From Haloarculaceae archaeon (GTDB taxonomy: Archaea; Halobacteriota; Halobacteria; Halobacteriales; Haloarculaceae), in NCBI GenBank assembly GCA_018609665.1, contig JAHENN010000189.1, forward strand, positions 1 to 8,778: a DNA stretch of 8,778 nt, written 5' to 3'. The position numbers were made by a program, and so were the translations under genes. This document shows, piece by piece, positions 1-5,049 of this stretch (position 1 is its first letter; each line of letters starts with the position of its first letter). The notes beneath the pieces are model-generated. The model saw only the letters and a list, made by a program, of their open reading frames with translations, did not search any database and was not told where the DNA came from.

Positions 1-711
1 ATGGAGCCGGAGTACGTCGAGACGCCGTCGGGCGTCGTCGGCCGGTTCACCGACGCCGAGACGATGGAGGTGTTCACGATGGCGATGGCCGGCCGCGTGA
101 ACACCGACCTCGTGGTCGGGCTGCGGAACGCCGGCGTCGACGCCGTCGGGCTGTCGGGCGTCGACGGCGGCCTGTTCGAGGGCCCCCGCAAGTCGGCGGT
201 TCGCGTGGTCGAGGACGGCACGCGGAAGATACGTCGCGGCGACCACTCCGGCCGAATCGAGTCGGTCGACGGCGACCTGCTGGAGACGCTGCTCGCGGCG
301 GGGTACACGCCCGTGGCGTCGCCGCCGATGCTCGGCGACGAGGGCGCCGACACCGACGCCGACCCACGGTTCGTCGCGGTCAACACCGACGCCGACCGGG
401 CCGCGGCGGCCGTCGCGGCCGAACTCGGCGGGACGCTGGTGTCGCTGACCGACGTGGTGGGCGTCTACCGCGACCCCGACGACCCCGGGACGGTCATCGA
501 CCGCGTGGCGACGCCCGCCGACCACGACGAGCTGCGGGCCGCCGCCGAGGGGTTCATGGAACGGAAGGTGATGGCCGTCGAGGAGGCCCTCGACGGCGGA
601 GCCGCGTCGGTCGTCGTCGCCGACGCCAACGCCGACGCGCCGGTCCGGTCGGCGCTGGCCGGCGACGGCACGCGGATACTGCCCGGTGCGCTCGGAGGCG
701 AGACACGATGA
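1..711 (+). CDS. argB: ArgB/LysZ-type acetylglutamate (or LysW-glutamate) kinase, 5'-truncated by the window
   Basis: Amino-acid kinase family enzyme that phosphorylates the gamma-carboxylate of an N-blocked glutamate. In haloarchaea the blocking group is expected to be the carrier protein LysW/ArgW rather than acetyl. Numbering from the first base, the visible 236 residues carry a substrate-loop GRFTD (14-18), LSGVDGG (51-57), SPPMLGDEG (about 108-115), the nucleotide-binding segment with VNTD and Asp132 (127-132), LTDVVGVY (149-156) and GFMERKV with Lys189. The family is about 280-300 residues and begins with a KVGG phosphate-binding loop, which is missing here. The first ATG is therefore almost surely an internal Met and the gene starts left of the window. 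Its TGA (709-711) overlaps the ATG of a small ORF as ATGA. It is first in the visible argB-argD-argE-argF run. The family call is secure; acetyl versus LysW substrate is inferred. Confidence 0.93.
   Translation: MEPEYVETPSGVVGRFTDAETMEVFTMAMAGRVNTDLVVGLRNAGVDAVGLSGVDGGLFEGPRKSAVRVVEDGTRKIRRGDHSGRIESVDGDLLETLLAAGYTPVASPPMLGDEGADTDADPRFVAVNTDADRAAAAVAAELGGTLVSLTDVVGVYRDPDDPGTVIDRVATPADHDELRAAAEGFMERKVMAVEEALDGGAASVVVADANADAPVRSALAGDGTRILPGALGGETR
694..698 (+). promoter_or_regulatory. Strong Shine-Dalgarno sequence at the end of argB
   Basis: GGAGG, followed by CGA so that seven of eight bases match the archaeal consensus GGAGGTGA, lies inside the last codons of argB and ends nine bases before the ATG at 708. 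It would serve the small ORF that starts at 708, and it is the main sign that this ORF may be translated. Alternatively it is the relic of an ancestral argD start that once sat directly behind argB. Confidence 0.55.
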
Positions 712-923
712 ACCGCAGCAAGGTTTCGATACGTGACGACCGCGAAGCGGACGGTTTCGATACAGCACAGCGGGCCGGTACGCCGGCGGCCGCACCCGGC
801 GACCCGTCGGGTGCCACGGCGGACTGGAAGGGCGAGAGCGCGAGGGCTTTCGAGGTCTCGGGCCACGGACCGGCGAGCGGACGCGACCACCCTGCGGCGA
901 ATCAACGGAGTTTCAACCAATGA
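708..923 (+). CDS. Possible 71-residue intra-operon small protein between argB and argD
   Basis: No recognised family. The frame starts at an ATG overlapping the argB stop (ATGA) with a strong GGAGG nine bases upstream. It ends in a TGA overlapping the argD start (ATGA at 920-923), so it is stop/start coupled at both ends. Against coding: about 19 of 71 codons end in A or T, far more than in neighbouring genes. GC content at the three codon positions is also rather even (about 69, 62 and 73 percent by hand count). The predicted peptide is rich in Ala, Gly, Asp, Arg and Ser, with no membrane segment, no metal motif and no acidic excess. It contains seven Arg residues, not clustered. It could be a real microprotein, a translated spacer that carries ribosomes from argB to argD, or a chance frame. 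Confidence 0.35.
   Translation: MNRSKVSIRDDREADGFDTAQRAGTPAAAPGDPSGATADWKGESARAFEVSGHGPASGRDHPAANQRSFNQ
722..763 (+). repeat. Pair of 11-bp direct repeats flanking a small hairpin in the argB-argD spacer
   Basis: GGTTTCGATAC occurs at 722-732 and again exactly at 753-763, a period of 31 bp or about three helical turns, so both copies face the same side of the DNA. Between them lies CCGC-GAA-GCGG (740-750), a 4-bp inverted repeat with a three-base loop. I saw no further copy of the 11-mer in the window. A regulator-binding site, an RNA element affecting argD expression, or a remnant of an insertion would all fit. No function is established. Confidence 0.5.
907..910 (+). promoter_or_regulatory. 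Shine-Dalgarno sequence of argD
   Basis: GGAG ends nine bases before the ATG at 920, which fixes the argD start. It shows that argD can be initiated independently rather than only by coupling to upstream translation. Confidence 0.6.
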
Positions 924-2047
924 GCGGATTCGTCTTCTCGGAGAAACCGATCCGCATCGAGCGTGGCGAGGGGGTTTACCTCTACGACACGAACGGCAAC
1001 GAGTACCTCGACTTCGGCGCCAGCTACGCCTGCACGCCGGTCGGCCACTGCCACCCGGAGGTGGTCGAGGCGGCGACGGACCAGCTCGAGCGGCTGCTGT
1101 ACGTCCAGGCGTCGTACCCACACGCCGAGCGGACGGCGCTGTACGAGCGGCTGGCCGACGTCGCCCCGCGGGACGTCGACAACGTCTGGCTCTGCAACTC
1201 GGGGACGGAGGCCAACGAGGCGGGGCTGAAGTTCGCCCGCCACGCCACCGGCCGCTCGAAGATCGTCGCGACGATGCAGGGGTTCCACGGCCGGACGATG
1301 GGGTCGCTGGCGACCACCTGGAAGCAGAAGTACAAGGAGGGCTTCGAGCCGCTGGCCGGCGACGTCGAGTTCGTCCCGTACGGCGACGGCGAGGCGATGG
1401 CCGAGGCGGTCGACGAGGAGACCGCCGCGGTCATCATCGAGCCGCTGCAGGGCGAGGGCGGCATCAACCCGGTCCCGACGGAGTACCTCCAGCGGGTCCG
1501 CGTCGAGACGGCCACCGCCGGCGCGGCGCTCATCCTCGACGAGATACAGACCGGCCTCGGCCGGACCGGCGAGCTGTGGGCCGCCGACAAGCACGACGTC
1601 GTCCCGGACGTCCTGACGACGGCGAAGGGACTCGGCAGCGGCCTGCCGATCGGCGCGACCCTGGTGCGGGACTGGGTCGCCGAGGACTGCGGCAACCACG
1701 GCTCGACCTTCTCCGGCGGGCCGGTGGTGTCGGCGGCCGCCGGCGCGACGCTGGACGTCATCGAGCGGGAGGAGCTGCCCGCCAACGCCGCCGCGGTCGG
1801 CGACTACCTCGTCGCGGAGCTGCGGGCCGCCCTCGGGGAGGCCGTCCGGGAGGTCCGCGGCAACGGGCTGATGGTCGGCGTCGAGGTCAGACGCGGCGCC
1901 AACCCCATCCTGCGGGACTTGGCCGTCGAGCACGGCATCCTCGCGCTGCCGGCCGGCCGCAGCGTCGTCCGGCTGCTGCCGCCGCTGACCGTCGACCGCG
2001 GGCACGCCGACGCGGTCGTCGACGCCCTGGAGGCGGTCATCGCGTGA
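920..2047 (+). CDS. argD: ArgD/LysJ acetylornithine (or LysW-ornithine) aminotransferase
   Basis: Class III (fold type I) PLP aminotransferase that converts the carrier-bound or acetylated glutamate semialdehyde to the ornithine derivative, with glutamate as amino donor. The 375 residues are normal for the family. Visible motifs are SGTEANE (94-100), GFHGRT (121-126, stacking on PLP), IIEPLQGEGG (172-181), LDEIQTGLGRTG (206-217, Asp207 contacting the pyridine nitrogen), the Schiff-base lysine Lys236 in TTAKGLGSG, and GSTFSGGP (261-268) from the partner subunit. GGAG at 907-910 supports the start. The stop overlaps the argE GTG as GTGA. In this operon context it probably acts on the LysW-linked substrate and may also serve lysine-type chemistry, as LysJ does in Thermus and Sulfolobus; that specificity is inferred. 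Most bacterial operons do not place a 208-bp gap before this gene. Confidence 0.95.
   Translation: MSGFVFSEKPIRIERGEGVYLYDTNGNEYLDFGASYACTPVGHCHPEVVEAATDQLERLLYVQASYPHAERTALYERLADVAPRDVDNVWLCNSGTEANEAGLKFARHATGRSKIVATMQGFHGRTMGSLATTWKQKYKEGFEPLAGDVEFVPYGDGEAMAEAVDEETAAVIIEPLQGEGGINPVPTEYLQRVRVETATAGAALILDEIQTGLGRTGELWAADKHDVVPDVLTTAKGLGSGLPIGATLVRDWVAEDCGNHGSTFSGGPVVSAAAGATLDVIEREELPANAAAVGDYLVAELRAALGEAVREVRGNGLMVGVEVRRGANPILRDLAVEHGILALPAGRSVVRLLPPLTVDRGHADAVVDALEAVIA
2029..2033 (+). promoter_or_regulatory. Shine-Dalgarno sequence deciding the argE GTG start
   Basis: GGAGG within the last codons of argD ends ten bases before GTG 2044. Together with the GTGA overlap it selects this GTG over the much longer upstream open frame, which is only the out-of-phase shadow of argD. 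Confidence 0.6.
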
Positions 2048-3105
2048 GCGGGACGGACGCCTCCGGCGACGCCGTCCACCCGGACGACGAGGCCCGCGAG
2101 CTGCTGGAGACGCTCGTCGCGACGCCGTCGCCGACGCCCGAGGAGGACGACTGCGCGGCGGCGCTGGTCGCGTTCCTCGAGTCCCACGGCCGGGAGGCCT
2201 TCCGCGACGAGGTCGGCAACGTCCGGGCGCCGGCCGACGATTCGGTGCTGTACACCTCCCACGTCGACACGGTGCCGGGCGACGTCCCGGTCCGGGTCGA
2301 ATCGGGCGACGACGGGCCCGTGCTGTGGGGCCGCGGCGCCGTCGACGCCAAGGGGTCGCTGGCGGCGCTGGCGGTCGCGGCGGTCCGGACCGGCGTCTCC
2401 TTCGTCGGCGTCGTCGGCGAGGAGACCGACTCCCGGGGCGCCCGCCACCTGGTCGCCGACCGCGAGCCGCCCGACGCCGTGGTGAACGGCGAGCCGTCAG
2501 GCTGGGACGGCCTCACGCTGGGCTACCGGGGGCTGGTGAGCGGCACCTACGTCGCGACGTCGGAACTGGGCCACAGCTCCCGGCCGGAGAACAACGCCAT
2601 CCAGGACGCGGTGGCGTGGTGGTCGGCCGTCGAGGAGCGGTTCGGCGACGAGGACGCGCCGGTCTTCGAGCGGGTGACCGCCACGCCCGTCGCCGTCGAG
2701 GGCGGCGTCGACGACGAGGGGTTGAGCGTCGAGGCGACGCTGGAGGCACAGCTCCGGGTGCCGCCGTCGCACTCGACCGCCGAGGTCCGGGAGCTGGTCG
2801 ACGCCGAGCTGGCGGCCGGAACGGTTACGTGGACGGACGCCGTCGAGCCGACGATGCAGAGCGCGCGAACGCCGGTCGCGCGGGCGCTGCGGGCCGCCAT
2901 CCGCGAGCGGGGCGGCGAGCCGCGGCTGCTCCGGAAGACCGGAACGGCCGACATGAACATCTACGCCGACGCCTGGGACTGCCCGATGGCGACGTACGGT
3001 CCCGGCGACTCGGCGCTGGACCACGCGCCCGACGAGCGGCTCCCGCTGCGGGCGCTCGACCGCTCGGCGGCGGTCCTCGAGGCCGTCGCCACCCGCCTGC
3101 GATGA
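2044..3105 (+). CDS. argE: ArgE/LysK-type carrier-releasing M20 deacylase
   Basis: M20-family di-zinc hydrolase that cleaves the blocking group (LysW/ArgW carrier, or acetyl) to free ornithine. The 353 residues from GTG 2044 show the metal-site pattern in order: SHVDTV (72-77; His73 and Asp75), GRGAVDAKG (96-104; bridging Asp101), GEE (125-127; general base Glu126 and metal ligand Glu127), NGEPSG (Glu150), and the last metal His327 in LDHAPDE. GHSSRPENNA (176-185) belongs to the lid/dimerisation domain. The size and the GRGAVDAKG and NGEPSG blocks are closer to LysK than to the ~380-residue bacterial ArgE. GTG start and argD stop overlap (GTGA); the TGA overlaps the argF start (ATGA), so the three genes are translated as a tight unit. 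The family is certain; the carrier-linked substrate is inferred from context. Confidence 0.92.
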   Translation: MSGTDASGDAVHPDDEARELLETLVATPSPTPEEDDCAAALVAFLESHGREAFRDEVGNVRAPADDSVLYTSHVDTVPGDVPVRVESGDDGPVLWGRGAVDAKGSLAALAVAAVRTGVSFVGVVGEETDSRGARHLVADREPPDAVVNGEPSGWDGLTLGYRGLVSGTYVATSELGHSSRPENNAIQDAVAWWSAVEERFGDEDAPVFERVTATPVAVEGGVDDEGLSVEATLEAQLRVPPSHSTAEVRELVDAELAAGTVTWTDAVEPTMQSARTPVARALRAAIRERGGEPRLLRKTGTADMNIYADAWDCPMATYGPGDSALDHAPDERLPLRALDRSAAVLEAVATRLR

Positions 3106-3983
3106 ACGTCCTGACCGTCGACGACCTGACGGCCGACGAGCTGGAGACCGTCCTGGAGCGGGCGGCCGACTACAAGGCCGACGGGGCGCCCGAGGCCATG
3201 GCCGGTCGGACGCTGGCGATGATCTTCGAGAAGCCGTCGACGCGGACGCGGGTGTCCTTCGAGACCGGCGCGACGCAGCTCGGCGGCCACGCGGTCTTCC
3301 TCGGCCCCGACGACATCCACCTCGGCCGCGGCGAGCCGGTCAGGGACACCGCGCGGGCGGTGTCGCGGTACGTCGACGTCGTGATGGCCCGGCTGTTCGA
3401 CCACGCCGACGTCGTCGAGTTCGGCGAGTACGCGACCGTCCCCGTGGTCAACGGGCTGACGGACGCGGCCCACCCGTGTCAGACGCTGGCGGACCTGCTG
3501 ACGATACGCGAGCGGTTCGGCGGCTTCGACGCCGAGGTGGCGTGGGTCGGCGACGGCAACAACGTCTGTCAGTCGCTCGTCCTGGGGGCGGCGATGGTCG
3601 GGCTGGAGCTAACCGTCGCGACGCCGCCCGAACACGCCGTCGACGGGGACGTCCTCGACCGCGCCGCGGAACTCGGTGCCGCCCCCGAGACGACGACCGA
3701 CCCCGAGGCGGCCGTCGACGGCGCCGACGTCGTCTACACCGACGTCTGGGTCAGCATGGGCGAGGAAGGCGACCGCGACCGCAAGCTCGAGGCCTTCGAG
3801 GCCGGCGGCTTCCGGGTCGACGACGCCCTCGCCGGCGACCGGACGGTGATGCACTGTCTGCCGGCCCACCGCGGCGAGGAGGTCACCGACGCGGTGCTGG
3901 AGAGCGACCGCGCGGCCGTCTGGGACCAGGCCGAGAACCGCCTGCACGCACAGAAGGCGCTGCTGACGTACCTGCTCGGCTGA
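3102..3983 (+). CDS. argF: Ornithine carbamoyltransferase
   Basis: Catalyses carbamoyl phosphate + ornithine to citrulline + phosphate, the step that follows release of ornithine by the preceding gene. The 293 residues show FEKPSTRTR (42-50; STRTR binds carbamoyl phosphate), HPCQ (124-127), DVWVSMG (214-220; Asp214 and the SMG loop bind ornithine) and MHCLPAHRG (250-258; catalytic Cys252). These distinguish it from aspartate carbamoyltransferase and, through the SMG and HCLP motifs, mark a true OTCase. The ATG overlaps the argE stop by four bases. No good Shine-Dalgarno sequence lies nearby (a GAGG is about 19 bases upstream), so translation is probably coupled to argE. It is the last gene of the operon. 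The 81 bp downstream contain no T-rich terminator on this strand that I can see. Confidence 0.96.
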   Translation: MNVLTVDDLTADELETVLERAADYKADGAPEAMAGRTLAMIFEKPSTRTRVSFETGATQLGGHAVFLGPDDIHLGRGEPVRDTARAVSRYVDVVMARLFDHADVVEFGEYATVPVVNGLTDAAHPCQTLADLLTIRERFGGFDAEVAWVGDGNNVCQSLVLGAAMVGLELTVATPPEHAVDGDVLDRAAELGAAPETTTDPEAAVDGADVVYTDVWVSMGEEGDRDRKLEAFEAGGFRVDDALAGDRTVMHCLPAHRGEEVTDAVLESDRAAVWDQAENRLHAQKALLTYLLG

Positions 3984-4016
3984 CGCGCCCCGACGTTCGG
4001 CCGGTCGGGAGGTTAC

Positions 4017-4046
4017 CCCGCGGTAGCGGGTGGATTTATCGCCCGC
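4017..4046 (+). promoter_or_regulatory. Promoter of the winged-helix gene with overlapping inverted repeats
   Basis: TTTAT at 4035-4039 is centred about 27 bases before ATG 4065, the spacing of a leaderless haloarchaeal transcript. CCCGC (4017-4021), GCGGG (4026-4030) and CCCGC (4042-4046) form two alternative inverted repeats that share the middle arm. The second pair brackets the TATA element across 11 bases. A dimeric winged-helix protein, perhaps the product of the gene itself, could bind here and block transcription-factor access; that is inference. The first pair could also form a 5-bp hairpin behind argF, but it has no T-run and so is a poor terminator. Confidence 0.55.
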
Positions 4047-4064
4047 CGGCACGCATCACCGTAC

Positions 4065-4445
4065 ATGCAGTCCGACCCGGACCCATCGCGGTTCCGAGAT
4101 CTCATGCTCGACGCCGAACCCGGCTTCGAGGAGGTACTTCGGTGTGTCTTCGGCATCCAGGACCACGAGGCCCGCCTGTACGTGGAGCTGCTGGAGGCGC
4201 CGGACAGCACCGTCGCGGAGCTGGCCGAGGCCGTCGACCGCGACCGGAGCAACGTCAACCGGGGGCTGTCGACGCTCCGCGAGAAGGGGCTGGCCGAGCG
4301 ACAGCGGCGCCTGCTCGACAGCGGCGGCCACGTCTACCAGTACCGCGCGACCCCGGCCGAGGAGGCCCGCGAGATGATGCACGAGACCCTCGAGGAGTGG
4401 GCCGCCTACGTCCACGACCGCATCGACGAGTTCCCCGACAGCTAG
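4065..4445 (+). CDS. TrmB-like winged helix-turn-helix transcriptional regulator
   Basis: Small DNA-binding protein of 126 residues. An N-terminal helical segment (about 13-30, containing FEEVLRCVFGIQ) leads into a winged helix: helices at about 31-43 and 48-57, a recognition helix at about 59-75 (DRSNVNRGLSTLREKG), then a wing at about 76-95 (AERQRRLLDSGGHVYQYRA). A C-terminal helix (about 98-122) is likely to dimerise. The layout matches the TrmB-type HTH seen in many short haloarchaeal regulators; the sugar-binding domain of full-length TrmB is absent. The start is set by the TATA-like element 27 bases upstream (leaderless). Its place directly behind argF suggests a role in arginine control, but nothing in the sequence proves this, and it has its own promoter. 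The stop TAG lies in CTAG shared with the stop of the converging small gene. Confidence 0.85.
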   Translation: MQSDPDPSRFRDLMLDAEPGFEEVLRCVFGIQDHEARLYVELLEAPDSTVAELAEAVDRDRSNVNRGLSTLREKGLAERQRRLLDSGGHVYQYRATPAEEAREMMHETLEEWAAYVHDRIDEFPDS

Positions 4446-4600
4446 GCCGTCGCCAGCGAGACGGCCCCGTCCGACCGGACCCGGGCGGCCGACCGCCGGG
4501 TGTCGTAGATGACGAGGTCACCGTTCTCCGGCCACAGCCCGGCCCAGCGGCCGTCCGTCGGTTCGAACCCGCCGTCGTCGTCGAGTGTCGGTGCTGGCAT
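4442..4600 (-). CDS. Small haloarchaeal protein of unknown function, 52 residues
   Basis: The predicted product is acidic at the N-terminus (TLDDDGGFEP), followed by DGRWAGLWPENGDLVIYD (about 16-33) and RVRSDGAVSL (about 40-49). The pattern of a short hydrophobic strand 'GDLVIYD', a few residues, then a 'xxVxSDxAVxL' tail recalls a group of very short haloarchaeal hypothetical proteins, from memory and not verified. There is no Cys, signal peptide or membrane segment. The ATG at 4600 is preceded on the minus strand by TTTATA (4653-4648), which would give a leader of roughly 24 bases. The stop is the complement of 4442-4444 and overlaps the stop of the converging regulator gene. It is oriented divergently from the 79-residue gene at 4723. 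Being this short, it could be spurious, but the end-to-end fit and the TATA element favour a real gene. Confidence 0.6.
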   Translation of the reverse strand: MPAPTLDDDGGFEPTDGRWAGLWPENGDLVIYDTRRSAARVRSDGAVSLATA

Positions 4601-4722
4601 GGTCGATGGCGGGCGCCGTCGCCCGGCGTGCGGAGGTCGGCGCGACGTATAAACGTTACCACGTATCATACCAACACCTCTGGGTTGCAAGCCGTCAAGT
4701 GGCTGCCGCCTCTGGTGCGGGT
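4601..4722. promoter_or_regulatory. Divergent promoter region between two small genes
   Basis: This is an AT-richer 122-bp gap. TATAAA at 4648-4653 reads as TTTATA on the minus strand, so it can serve the 52-residue gene (distance about 50 bases) and possibly the plus-strand gene (about 70 bases to ATG 4723). TATCATA at 4664-4670 is an alternative plus-strand element. ACGT recurs every eight bases at 4645, 4653 and 4661 (ACGTATAA, ACGTTACC, ACGTATCA). The plus-strand gene has only a weak GGTG (4714-4717) as Shine-Dalgarno sequence. Confidence 0.5.
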
Positions 4723-4962
4723 ATGAGCGGCCCACCCGTCGTCGAAGCCGGCGAGTACGACTCCGAGGAACTCCTGGCTTGCCTCCGCGAGCAGGAACGG
4801 CTCGTCGTCCGGACGGAGGTGCTCGGGGCGGCCGAGGAGCTGACCCTCCGGTTCGACGGCGACGTCTACTACTGCGACACGCCGACGACGCTACACAAGC
4901 ACGACACCCCCGAGGCGATGATGGAGTGCATGCGTCACCACGGCTACGTCCGGGACGCCTGA
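4723..4962 (+). CDS. Small Cys/His-rich protein of unknown function, 79 residues
   Basis: I do not recognise a named family. The product looks like a compact alpha/beta domain: EYDSEELLACLREQE (11-25, helix), RLVVRTEVL (26-34, strand), EELTLRFDGDVYYCD (38-52, beta hairpin), then TTLHKHDTPEAMMECMRHHGY (55-75, helix). It holds three Cys (20, 51, 69) and four His (58, 60, 72, 73), a high number for a short haloarchaeal protein, so metal binding is possible though no standard zinc-finger spacing is present. The frame is open back to 4585, but the 46-codon extension crosses the minus-strand gene and the TATA elements, so ATG 4723 is preferred. It is followed after 87 bp by thrC, which seems to have its own promoter. 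Coding is likely; function unknown. Confidence 0.7.
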   Translation: MSGPPVVEAGEYDSEELLACLREQERLVVRTEVLGAAEELTLRFDGDVYYCDTPTTLHKHDTPEAMMECMRHHGYVRDA

Positions 4963-5009
4963 CGCGCCGTCGTCGACCGGGCGCTCGTCTGACGTCGCAG
5001 TATCGGCCC

Positions 5010-5027
5010 GAAACGCCCGCCTTTTCA
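5010..5027 (+). promoter_or_regulatory. Putative leaderless promoter of thrC
   Basis: CGAAA at 5010-5014 resembles a BRE, and CTTTTCA at 5021-5027 lies 29 to 23 bases before the ATG at 5050, the usual TATA position for a leaderless haloarchaeal mRNA. The T-run is a weak TATA match. A nearly identical CTTTTCG lies at the same distance before the downstream DsrE-like gene. Confidence 0.45.
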
Positions 5028-5049
5028 CGCCGGGTCGCCTGCGGATGGC

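Noticed and set aside
1..3. ATG at the first base as the argB start
   Set aside because: The KVGG loop and about 50 residues expected at the N-terminus are missing, so this Met is internal and the gene begins outside the window.
708..923. Arginine attenuator leader peptide
   Set aside because: The seven Arg codons are scattered, no terminator/antiterminator pair follows, and attenuation of this type is not established in archaea.
902..2005. 367-codon minus-strand ORF opposite argD
   Set aside because: Antisense shadow of a GC-rich gene; the plus strand has full aminotransferase motifs.
733..2043. Long open frame extending argE upstream, parallel to argD
   Set aside because: It is Arg/Gly-rich out-of-phase translation of argD. 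The GTG at 2044 with its Shine-Dalgarno sequence and overlap is the real start.
4016..4031. Rho-independent-like terminator after argF
   Set aside because: The stem is only five base pairs and is followed by TGGATTTATC, not a T-run; it fits better as part of the next promoter.
4585..4722. Upstream ATG (4585) for the 79-residue protein
   Set aside because: It would overlap the minus-strand small gene and span the TATA elements. The added 46 residues look like translated promoter DNA.
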